A DNA stretch of 64,000 nt. Origin: JAGXRK01 sp963714415 (GTDB lineage: Bacteria > Bacteroidota > Ignavibacteria > Ignavibacteriales > Ignavibacteriaceae). Below the pieces are notes generated by a model. That model was not told the origin of the DNA. It searched no databases and was given only the letters and a program-made list of their open reading frames with translations. The stretch lies in NCBI GenBank assembly GCA_963714415.1, contig CAVQOL010000004.1, positions 1 to 64,000 of the forward strand, in the 5' to 3' direction. The translations under genes and the position numbers were made by a program. Of the stretch, positions 35,915 to 43,489 are shown one piece after another; positions within the stretch are counted from its first letter, which is position 1; every line of letters begins with the position of its first letter.

Positions 35915-35987
<73 letters not shown>

Positions 35988-36011
35988 CAAACATTCCTTA
36001 TAATTCCATCA

Positions 36012-36218
36012 ATGTTTTATTTATACATTATAAAAAGTAAAATTACATCAAGCTACTACATAGGTCACACAAAAGATGTTCATAGAAGACTAGAATATCA
36101 TAATGCAGGATATAACAAATCAACGAAGAGGCATTTACCGTGGGAACTAGTTTATTACGAAGAATATTCAACCAGAAGTGAGGCAGTTGGAAGGAGAAAA
36201 TTATATAAAAAAAAATGA
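36012..36218 (+). CDS. GIY-YIG nuclease-domain protein
   Basis: This is a small single-domain GIY-YIG protein, like the YhbQ/UPF0213 family and homing endonuclease catalytic cores. The motif pair is YLYIIKS and YYIGHT, followed by the catalytic-type Arg in VHRRLEYHNAG and the downstream Glu in YYEEYSTRSEAVGRR. The ATG at 36012 begins 24 bp after tRNA-Ala; a longer frame that starts within the tRNA is an artefact. The frame stops at 36218 in an A9 run (36207-36215). With eight A it would read IKKMKSKEFIERGERPD and stop at 36259, so the normal C-terminus would run into the tRNA-like remnant. The biological target is unknown. Confidence 0.82.
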   Translation: MFYLYIIKSKITSSYYIGHTKDVHRRLEYHNAGYNKSTKRHLPWELVYYEEYSTRSEAVGRRKLYKKK

Positions 36219-36240
36219 AGAGCAAAGAATTCATAGAAAG

Positions 36241-36320
36241 GGGAGAGCGTCCCGATTGAAAATCGGGAAGGTCAGCGGTTCTCCCGAAGGGACTCCTTTG
36301 GAGGATCCCGCTTAGCTCCA
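36241..36320 (+). pseudogene. Damaged partial tRNA copy (Ala 3' half, Phe-like anticodon arm)
   Basis: GGGAGAGCG and then AGGTCAGCGGTTC and GATCCCGCTTAGCTCCACAA repeat the D-stem and the whole T-arm/acceptor 3' half of tRNA-Ala (35915-35987). Between them the anticodon arm is CCCGA-TTGAAAA-TCGGG, whose loop would read GAA (Phe). A 22-nt insert (36282-36303) splits the T-loop and holds two mini-hairpins, TCCCGAAGGGA and CTCCTTTGGAG. The 5' acceptor half is missing, so it cannot be a functional tRNA. Confidence 0.75.
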
Positions 36321-36508
36321 CAAAGAGTTCAATATTAAGTTCAAACAAAACTAATCCACTAAGAATATCTTAATTCTTTTTCTTCGGGATTCATTTCTTA
36401 TCAAATAACCTTAGGATAGATTAAATATCCTTCATTTTTATAGGGCAGTTAATAGCTATAAATTTTATTACTTAGAACTCTGAATATAAATTCTTATTTT
36501 TCGATGCA

Positions 36509-37870
36509 ATGAATTTACTTCCCGTTAATAACTATTATAAAAAAGTATTGCAGGTTGCACTTCCGGCGATTGCCGGACTCTCAACTCAAATGGTAGTTTC
36601 ATTAGTTGATTCTGCAATGGTTGGTCGTCTTGATGAAGCTACTTATGCACTTGCTGCAATGGGAATAGGTGTTCTTGCAACCTGGGCATTGATAAGTTTT
36701 TTTTCAAGTCTCGCTACAGGAATTCACGTTATAGTTGCTAGAAAATTTGGTGAAAACAATTATCTTTCCTGCGGAAACACACTTAATAATTCTCTTTTAG
36801 TCGCAATAGCATTAGGAACAATTGTTGCATCAGTCGGTGTGTTTTTTGCACATCCGATTTCATCATTTTTTGCTTCTGATCCTGTAGTAGCTGAATATGC
36901 CTCAGAATATATATTCTACAGATTTCTTGGTATTCCGTTATTCCTGATATCTGTTTCTTACAGAGGATTTTATTTCGGGATAAATAAAACCAAAATATTT
37001 ATGATTTCAGGAGTTGTTACAAATCTGCTTAATATAATTTTCAACTACATTTTGATCTATGGTTCATTCGGATTTCCGAGAATGGGACTTGCGGGAGCAG
37101 GACTTGGTTCAACACTAGCCACTTCATTTGATTTATTCTTTTATACTTCCATAATTTTACTTCCTTCTTACCGAACAAGATTCCGAAATTTCAGAAACTT
37201 TAAATTCGATTGGCAGATAATTAAGACGATCTTCAGAATCTCTCTTCCTGTATCTTTTCAAAATGTTTTTATACTTATTGGATTTTTAAGTTTTGTTTCT
37301 ATAACAGGAATTATTGGCATACAAGAACAAGCAGCTACTCAAGCTATTATAAGTACTTTGTTTATTTCTATGCTGCCGTGTTTTGGATTTGGAATAGCTG
37401 TTCAGACTCTTGTTGGAAATAATTTGGGTGCAGGAAATTATAATCTGGCAAAAATATACGGATTCGAAACAGCAAAGGTGGCAACAATATACACTTTATT
37501 TCTTGGTTTTGTTTACATGATTATTCCACACATAGTTCTGTTATTGATAACGACTGATCAGGGAATTATTGAAGCGGCAACGCCGGCATTGAGGGTAGCC
37601 GGATTTGCGCAGGTATTTTATGCAGTTGGTATTGTCTTAGCTAATGGTTTGCAGGCTGCCGGAAGAACAGTATTCGTAATGAAAGCAGAAGTTATAACTA
37701 ATCTTTTTATATTTGTGCCGCTTGCTTATCTTTTAGGTGTTACTTTTGAATTTGGATTAGTTGGAGCCTGGTTTGCTTTACCGATTTACATTATCATTTA
37801 TTCTCTTACTATTTATCTCAGATTTGCGTCAAAAGATTGGTTTAAGCACATAAAAATTGGCTCTGATTGA
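36509..37870 (+). CDS. MATE family efflux transporter
   Basis: This is an inner membrane multidrug or metabolite exporter driven by H+ or Na+. About twelve membrane helices are visible across 453 residues, in two similar halves, with the family's VDSAMVGRLDE in helix 1-2, a Gly-rich FGFPRMGLAGAGLGST loop, and FGFGIAVQTLVGNNLGAGN at the start of the second half. Full length. It has its own spacing (about 160 bp upstream gap) and is not in an operon with the small gene that follows. The substrate cannot be told. Confidence 0.93.
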   Translation: MNLLPVNNYYKKVLQVALPAIAGLSTQMVVSLVDSAMVGRLDEATYALAAMGIGVLATWALISFFSSLATGIHVIVARKFGENNYLSCGNTLNNSLLVAIALGTIVASVGVFFAHPISSFFASDPVVAEYASEYIFYRFLGIPLFLISVSYRGFYFGINKTKIFMISGVVTNLLNIIFNYILIYGSFGFPRMGLAGAGLGSTLATSFDLFFYTSIILLPSYRTRFRNFRNFKFDWQIIKTIFRISLPVSFQNVFILIGFLSFVSITGIIGIQEQAATQAIISTLFISMLPCFGFGIAVQTLVGNNLGAGNYNLAKIYGFETAKVATIYTLFLGFVYMIIPHIVLLLITTDQGIIEAATPALRVAGFAQVFYAVGIVLANGLQAAGRTVFVMKAEVITNLFIFVPLAYLLGVTFEFGLVGAWFALPIYIIIYSLTIYLRFASKDWFKHIKIGSD

Positions 37871-37951
37871 AAGTTTTACTTAAGATTTTAGCAATAAATT
37901 CATTTATTACTTGACATTATCCGCATAACGAAATATATTTTGATTGTGAAA

Positions 37952-38344
37952 ATGAAAAGTCTTAAATATTTCATTCCTTTCATTCTAATTGCCACTGTAT
38001 ATGCAGGTGCATTAATTGATTATTTTAATGCTAGGAGTGAAAATGAAGATATCAGACTTGAATGGAGATCAGGCGAAGAAACGAATCTCGCTAAATATGT
38101 GCTTGAAAGAAGAACCCCTCAAAGCACTTTCGTTGAAATTCAAACAATTGAGCCTAAAGGCAGCAACTCTGTTTATGTTTATTATGACAGGAATGCCTAT
38201 AAAACCAATGATCTTTTATTTATTTACAGATTAAAAATTGTTGATAAAAATGATGTGGTTTCGTTATCAGCGGAAACTACGGTTTCACATAATGTTTCAG
38301 GTGTAAAAAGAACCTGGGGCAGCATTAAGGCAATGTTCAGATAA
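37952..38344 (+). CDS. Small exported protein with fibronectin-III-like fold
   Basis: I do not recognise a named family. The ATG at 37952 gives a hydrophobic start (KYFIPFILIATVYAGALIDY) that is a signal peptide or anchor. The mature part is beta-rich and reads like one Fn3-type domain (DIRLEWRSGEETNLAKYVLE, then FIYRLKIVDKNDVVSLSAET). It precedes the SpoIID-like lipoprotein by only 14 bp, so a shared envelope role is possible. TTGACA lies upstream of the start. Confidence 0.6.
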   Translation: MKSLKYFIPFILIATVYAGALIDYFNARSENEDIRLEWRSGEETNLAKYVLERRTPQSTFVEIQTIEPKGSNSVYVYYDRNAYKTNDLLFIYRLKIVDKNDVVSLSAETTVSHNVSGVKRTWGSIKAMFR

Positions 38345-38358
38345 AAACAAATTATTTC

Positions 38359-39699
38359 TTGAAGTTCACTTCCAATTCACCCATCACTTACTCGAATCAT
38401 TTAAAAATTAAATTTTACTCCTGCTTCTCTTGCTATCTTTTATTTATTGCAATAATTATAATCGTTAGCGGATGTTCAGGTTCCTCAAAGTTTACTTCGG
38501 TGAATGATGAATATAAAATTGAGAACAGGGACAAATCATTAATTGAAAAAGACAAAAATACGTTTCCTGAAACTTCCGGTGATGCAATTGAAATAAGAGT
38601 ATTATTAAATGAATCTGCTAGCAGAAGTATCAACATTCAAAATAATGTAAATCTCTTTTCTGAAAATACTAAACTTGCCTTGATAAATAAGGGCAATACT
38701 CTCTCACTAAGTTTGCTTAACGGCAAAATTGAATTGACTATTGGTGATAAAACATTTTCTTCAAGACAATTTATTTTATCTTCAGCTGAGGACAATGAAA
38801 TTATAAAGATTGACGGAAAAGCATACAGAGGAACAATAAAATTAAATGCTAATTACGATAATATTATTGTCATAAATCAAATAGCACTTGAAGATTATGT
38901 TAAAGGTGTTATGACCAGAGAGATGCCGTTAGGAAAAGATCTTGAAAATTATGGAGCATTGAAGGCATTTTCTATTTGTGCCAGGACTTATGCATATACT
39001 AAAATTTTCGAAGGCAAAACCTTTTATGATATTTTTCCGGATGTTCGTGACCAGGTTTATGGCGGAGTTGATAGTGAAACTGAATACTCAAATAGTATTG
39101 TCGATGAGACGCGCAGTCAGATTTTAACCTTTAATAATAAACCAGCAATAGTATTTTATCATTCGACTTGTGGCGGATACACCGAAAATGCAACAAATGT
39201 TTTCTCGAAAGTTGATGTTCCTTATTTAAAAGAAGTTAAAGATGGAACTCCTTCAAATTGTTCAATTTCTCCAAGATATGAGTGGACTGAAATATTCCCC
39301 GAATACAAGATCGTTGATAGACTATTTACTAAGGGTTATATCAAAGGAAATAATTATTCAATTAAAAAAGTAAATATTAATTCCAGATTTAAATCGGGTA
39401 GAGTTAACGAATTGGAATTTGTTTTAGCTCAAAATAATGGACAGGAAATAAGCGTTAAATTATATGGAAACAACATTAGGTCTGTAATCCGTACTGCCGA
39501 TGATAAATCTATTTTAAGAAGTAATTATTTTGAAATTATTAAAAAAAATAATGGAACAGTTATTATTAATGGTAAGGGAAGTGGGCACGGAGTTGGTATG
39601 TGCCAATGGGGTGCGATTGGTTTATCAAAGAGTGGAACTGATTATAAATTAATCATAGACCACTACTATCCGGGAACTGAAATAAAGAAAATCAAATGA
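38359..39699 (+). CDS. SpoIID/LytB-domain lipoprotein
   Basis: This is a cell-wall-linked protein with a SpoIID domain, a fold that includes peptidoglycan lytic transglycosylases. The N-terminus is hydrophobic with a lipobox at VSGC (about residue 38). The domain shows NQIALEDYVKGVMTREMPLG, ALKAFSICARTYAY, then STCGGYTENATNVF and GSGHGVGMCQWGAIGLSKSG. SpoIID domains occur in non-sporulating Bacteroidota as well. The start is TTG at 38359, without a strong ribosome site, so a later start is possible. It overlaps maf by four bases. Confidence 0.88.
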   Translation: MKFTSNSPITYSNHLKIKFYSCFSCYLLFIAIIIIVSGCSGSSKFTSVNDEYKIENRDKSLIEKDKNTFPETSGDAIEIRVLLNESASRSINIQNNVNLFSENTKLALINKGNTLSLSLLNGKIELTIGDKTFSSRQFILSSAEDNEIIKIDGKAYRGTIKLNANYDNIIVINQIALEDYVKGVMTREMPLGKDLENYGALKAFSICARTYAYTKIFEGKTFYDIFPDVRDQVYGGVDSETEYSNSIVDETRSQILTFNNKPAIVFYHSTCGGYTENATNVFSKVDVPYLKEVKDGTPSNCSISPRYEWTEIFPEYKIVDRLFTKGYIKGNNYSIKKVNINSRFKSGRVNELEFVLAQNNGQEISVKLYGNNIRSVIRTADDKSILRSNYFEIIKKNNGTVIINGKGSGHGVGMCQWGAIGLSKSGTDYKLIIDHYYPGTEIKKIK

Positions 39700-40274
39700 T
39701 AAATAAAAAAATTATCATTACTCTTGCTTCAAAGTCTCCAAGAAGAAGAAAACTTCTAAAGCAATTAAATATTAAATTCAAATCGATTTCTGTTGATACG
39801 GAAGAAAAGGTTAGAAAAGGTGAGAATCCTGCCTCTGCTGTTAAAAGAATTTCAAAAGAAAAATTGGAAAAGGCAAAAGAGACAGTTAAGCGAGGAATTA
39901 TTATTACTGCTGATACTATAGTCGTTCTCAATAACAATGTAATTGGCAAACCAAAAAATGAAAAAGATGCCTACCGAATATTAAAAATGTTGAGCGATAA
40001 TAGTCACACAGTCTATACCGGTTACTCTATTTTTAATTGGTCAAACGATAAAAAGATTACAGAATTTGAAAAGACTTTAGTGAAATTCCGAAAACTTACT
40101 GACGAAGAAATTCGTGACTATATAAAAAGTGGCAGTCCAATGGATAAAGCCGGTGCCTACGGAATTCAAGATGATTTCGGTGCTGTGTTCATAGAAAAAG
40201 TTAATGGATGTTATTACAATGTAGTTGGACTTCCTCTTGCAAAACTATATCATTCTTTGTTAAGGATTTTATAG
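39696..40274 (+). CDS. maf: Maf-family nucleotide pyrophosphatase
   Basis: This hydrolyses non-canonical or methylated nucleoside triphosphates (dTTP/UTP/m7GTP-type house-cleaning). It opens with the family motif LASKSPRRRKLLKQL, then TADTIVVLNNNVIGKPKNEK and KAGAYGIQDDFGAVF. At 192 residues it is full length. The ATG overlaps the SpoIID stop by four bases (ATGA), a coupled start, and the next gene begins at the base after its stop. Confidence 0.93.
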   Translation: MINKKIIITLASKSPRRRKLLKQLNIKFKSISVDTEEKVRKGENPASAVKRISKEKLEKAKETVKRGIIITADTIVVLNNNVIGKPKNEKDAYRILKMLSDNSHTVYTGYSIFNWSNDKKITEFEKTLVKFRKLTDEEIRDYIKSGSPMDKAGAYGIQDDFGAVFIEKVNGCYYNVVGLPLAKLYHSLLRIL

Positions 40275-41252
40275 TTGACAAAAAAAATAAGACAAAGAAT
40301 ACTTTTATCAATTGCTTTAGCCGGAATATTTTATCTGGCGTTTTCAATTTATGCAGATTTTAACCAGGTTATAGCATCGTTCAAACACTTCAGCTGGGCT
40401 CTTTTACCATTATTACTTTTCCTATCGCTCTTAAATTATTTCTCACGATTCATCAAATGGAACTACTACTTAAATCTTATAGATGTAAAACTTAATAAGT
40501 GGGATTCATTCTCAATATTTTGCTCAGGATTAATTATGTCAATAACGCCGGGCAAATTCGGAGAGTTATTCAAAGCATACTTAGTTAAGCAAATAAATAA
40601 TGAACCGGTAAGTAAAACTGCACCTATAATTTTTGCTGAAAGAGTTACTGATTTTCTTTCTCTGGTTATTATTTCACTTTGCGGCGCTTATATTTTTGAT
40701 TATGGGAGAGAAATTATAATAGTGATTGGACTAGTAGTAATCTCCGGCATTATAATCATTTCAAATAAATCTATAGCCACTCTAATTATTCGATCAGTTT
40801 CAAAAAGTAAAATTTTAAGTAAACATTCTAATAGTTTACAGAACGCGTACGAATCATCATATAAACTTCTTGCTTTTGTTCCTTTAGTCAAGATGACTCT
40901 ATTAAGTGTCCTTTCATGGGGTTTCGAATGTTTGGGATATTATATTATTCTAACTAATTTTAACATTGAATTAAGTTTTATGTGGGCAGCTTTTGCTTAT
41001 GCTTTTGCCACTATAGTTGGAGCTGTCTCGATGCTTCCCGGCGGACTTGGTGTTACCGAAGGTTCATTATCTTATTTAGTTATTGCACAGGGATATCCAA
41101 AAGATATTTCCTTTATAACAACATTTATTATTCGGGTTGTAACATTGTGGTTTGCAGTTTTAATCGGTGTAATCAGCGTTTTTATATATCAAAAGAAATT
41201 TGGAAAATTAAAATTTGAATTAAACAACAGAATAACAGAGGAGTCCTTATGA
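40275..41252 (+). CDS. Lysylphosphatidylglycerol synthetase/flippase-like membrane protein
   Basis: This is a UPF0104-type integral membrane protein with about eight helices across 325 residues. The family motif SITPGKFGELFKAYLVKQ (residues ~88-105) and the late GAVSMLPGGLGVTEGSLSYL are clear. The soluble LPG synthase domain is absent, so it is the flippase-like half only, of unknown lipid or glycan substrate. It starts with TTG at 40275 directly after maf and overlaps icd by four bases, so it belongs to the maf-icd operon. Confidence 0.87.
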   Translation: MTKKIRQRILLSIALAGIFYLAFSIYADFNQVIASFKHFSWALLPLLLFLSLLNYFSRFIKWNYYLNLIDVKLNKWDSFSIFCSGLIMSITPGKFGELFKAYLVKQINNEPVSKTAPIIFAERVTDFLSLVIISLCGAYIFDYGREIIIVIGLVVISGIIIISNKSIATLIIRSVSKSKILSKHSNSLQNAYESSYKLLAFVPLVKMTLLSVLSWGFECLGYYIILTNFNIELSFMWAAFAYAFATIVGAVSMLPGGLGVTEGSLSYLVIAQGYPKDISFITTFIIRVVTLWFAVLIGVISVFIYQKKFGKLKFELNNRITEESL

Positions 41253-42496
41253 ATAATTTTAAGCACATTGTCGTTCCCCAAGGCGACAAAATAACAATTA
41301 AAAATAGTAAGCTTGCCGTTTCGAATAATCCGATAATTGCTTTTATCGAAGGAGATGGAATAGGTCCTGATATCTGGCGTGCTTCAAAAAGAGTATTTGA
41401 TGCTGCAGTTGAGAAAGCTTTTAACGGAAAGAAGAAAATTGCGTGGATGGAAATTTATGCAGGTGAAAAAGCTTTAAAAGTTTATGGAGAAGACAAATGG
41501 TTGCCTGAAGAAACAGTAGATGCGATCAGGGAATTTACAATTGCAATCAAAGGCCCTCTTACTACGCCTGTTGGCGGAGGAATAAGAAGTCTAAACGTTG
41601 CCTTGCGACAGCGCCTAGATCTGTTTGCTTGTGTACGTCCTGTTAAATATTATTCCGGTGTCCCAAGTCCGATGAAAAGACCAAAGCTTCTTGATATAGT
41701 TATATTCCGGGAAAACACTGAAGACGTTTATTCAGGAGTTGAATTTAAAGCAAAATCCAGTGAGGCTGAACAACTAATAAATTATATCAATAAAGAGTTC
41801 AATAAAAAAATTAGAGTGGATTCTGGAATTGGTATAAAGCCAATTAGTGAATTTGGTACTGCAAGACTTGTAAAAAAGGCAATAGAATATGCAATTGCTA
41901 ATAAGAAGAAGAGTGTTACGCTGGTTCACAAGGGTAACATAATGAAATTTACTGAAGGATCATTTAAAGAATGGGGCTACAAATTAGCCAAAACAGAATT
42001 TAGTGATGTTACAATATCAGAGGATGAATTGTGGTCAAAGTTTAACGGTAAAATGCCTGAAGGTAAAATTCTTATAAAAGATAGAATAGCCGATAGTATA
42101 TTCCAGCAATTATTATTAAGACCTGACGAATACGATGTCTTAGCTACACCAAATCTTAACGGTGATTATTTATCCGATGCGGCTGCTGCTCAGGTAGGTG
42201 GTCTAGGAATAGCTCCAGGTGCAAACATTAGTTATCATACTGCACTTTTCGAAGCTACTCATGGTACTGCTCCTAAATATGCTGGTCAGGACAAAGTTAA
42301 TCCAGGTTCTTTAATGCTTTCCGGTGTAATGATGTTTGATTATATTGGTTGGAAAAAAGTTGCAAAGTTAATTGAGAAAGCTATGAAAAAAACTATTAAG
42401 TCAAAGGTTGTAACTTATGATTTTGCAAGACTTATGAAAGGTGCAACTGAAGTTAAAAGTTCACAGTTTGCTGATACTATAATTTCTAATATGTAA
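41249..42496 (+). CDS. icd: Isocitrate dehydrogenase (NADP-dependent)
   Basis: This is the TCA-cycle enzyme that converts isocitrate to 2-oxoglutarate. Substrate residues lie in GGGIRSLNVALRQRLDLFAC with the conserved Ser, and RENTEDVYSGVEF is present. Metal and substrate residues appear in NLNGDYLSDAAA. The coenzyme segment is HGTAPKYAGQDKVNPGSLML with the Lys-Tyr pair that selects NADP, as in E. coli Icd. GAGGAG precedes the ATG. It is the last gene of the maf-flippase-icd run and is followed by an intrinsic terminator. Confidence 0.96.
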   Translation: MNNFKHIVVPQGDKITIKNSKLAVSNNPIIAFIEGDGIGPDIWRASKRVFDAAVEKAFNGKKKIAWMEIYAGEKALKVYGEDKWLPEETVDAIREFTIAIKGPLTTPVGGGIRSLNVALRQRLDLFACVRPVKYYSGVPSPMKRPKLLDIVIFRENTEDVYSGVEFKAKSSEAEQLINYINKEFNKKIRVDSGIGIKPISEFGTARLVKKAIEYAIANKKKSVTLVHKGNIMKFTEGSFKEWGYKLAKTEFSDVTISEDELWSKFNGKMPEGKILIKDRIADSIFQQLLLRPDEYDVLATPNLNGDYLSDAAAAQVGGLGIAPGANISYHTALFEATHGTAPKYAGQDKVNPGSLMLSGVMMFDYIGWKKVAKLIEKAMKKTIKSKVVTYDFARLMKGATEVKSSQFADTIISNM

Positions 42497-42506
42497 TAAA
42501 TTCTTT

Positions 42507-42540
42507 AAGCCGGTATAAAAATTTCTGTACCGGCTTTTTT
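42507..42540 (+). terminator. Terminator after icd
   Basis: AAGCCGGTA and TACCGGCTT form a strong stem followed by a T-run. It lies 11 bp after the icd stop. Confidence 0.88.
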
Positions 42541-42571
42541 GTACTTTTTCGTCTCAAAATCTTAAAATATT

Positions 42572-42603
42572 TTTGAAATTCTAGCGTTATATTAGTATTT
42601 TTA
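42572..42603 (+). promoter_or_regulatory. Bacteroidota-type promoter of the ytxH-like gene
   Basis: TTTG (42572-42575), 20 bases, then TATTTTTA (42596-42603), one base off TAnnTTTG, with the same spacing as the tRNA promoters. The gene starts 34 bp further on. Confidence 0.45.
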
Positions 42604-42636
42604 CAATGTAAAAATAGTATTTGAAAGGAGATTCTT

Positions 42637-43057
42637 ATGGCACAGGATAATAATAATTTAACAAAAGGTTTGTTGCTTGGTTTTCTAGCAGGTGGTGCTG
42701 TCAGGTGCAATATTGGCTCTTCTTTATGCACCAAAGAGTGGAAAGGAATTTAGAGCCGATATAAAGCATAAAACTGATGAATACTTAGATGAAGCTGAAA
42801 AATATTTAGCTGAAGCAAAAGATAAAGCTAAAGATTTGATAAATGAAGGAAGAAAGAGATCTGAAAAAATTATCACTGATGCTAAATCTAAGTCAGAAGA
42901 AATTCTAAAAGATGCTGAAAAAATCTTCCACGAAGCAAAAACAAAAACTACTGAAACCGTACTTTCCGGAAAAGGAAAGGTTGACCTGGAAGCTGGCAGG
43001 ATAAAAGAATCTGTTAAAGCCGGCATAGATGCTTATAAGGAAGCTAAAAAATCCTGA
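42637..43057 (+). CDS. YtxH-family membrane-anchored stress protein (frameshifted)
   Basis: ATG 42637, behind GAAAGGAG, gives MAQDNNNLTKGLLLGFLAGG, then the frame breaks near 42697 and continues as GAILALLYAPKSGKEFRADI, the YtxH signature (short Gly-rich membrane helix then an APKSGxExR motif). The remaining ~90 residues are a charged coiled coil (EEILKDAEKIFHEAKTKTTE). YtxH proteins are small and of unclear function, linked to general stress in Bacillus. One base at 42697 would restore the frame, so this is probably an intact gene. The next gene begins six bases after its stop. Confidence 0.8.
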
Positions 43058-43062
43058 TTGCA

Positions 43063-43455
43063 ATGGATCCAGTAATAGTAGACATTTTAATAATTATACT
43101 TTTAGTAGCTGCTTCAGCAGTTTGTATTGCATTAATATACGGACTGAAGAAAATTATTCAGTCCGTATCAATGCTTCAAAAAGATGTCAATGAATTAACA
43201 ACCTCATTAAAACCGCTCATAGAGTCAACACAATTATTAACCGAAAACATTAATAAAATAACTGAGGGAGCTAAATCTCAGCTAAATATATCAAAGTCTA
43301 TTATTAACGATGTAAGATATAGAGCAGATAAAATACTTGATTTAGAAAATAAGGTAAGAGATGGAATGGAAAACGCTGTAATGCCTTTTATAAACGGTTT
43401 ATCTGCTATCGGAAAAGGCTTTGATGCTTTTTGGAAAAAGTATAAGAATATATAA
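43063..43455 (+). CDS. DUF948-like membrane-anchored coiled-coil protein
   Basis: This is one N-terminal membrane helix (DILIIILLVAASAVCIALIY) followed by an amphipathic coiled coil (MLQKDVNELTTSLKPLIEST and NINKITEGAKSQLNISKSII) and a short basic end. The pattern resembles DUF948 proteins, which commonly sit next to YtxH genes, as here. It probably acts at the inner membrane, but no function is known. Confidence 0.7.
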   Translation: MDPVIVDILIIILLVAASAVCIALIYGLKKIIQSVSMLQKDVNELTTSLKPLIESTQLLTENINKITEGAKSQLNISKSIINDVRYRADKILDLENKVRDGMENAVMPFINGLSAIGKGFDAFWKKYKNI

Positions 43456-43489
43456 TTAAAATCTCACCCGGAATATAGGAGGAAATCCC

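Noticed and set aside
36241..36320. A second functional tRNA
   Set aside because: The 5' acceptor half is missing and the T-loop is split by a 22-nt insert.
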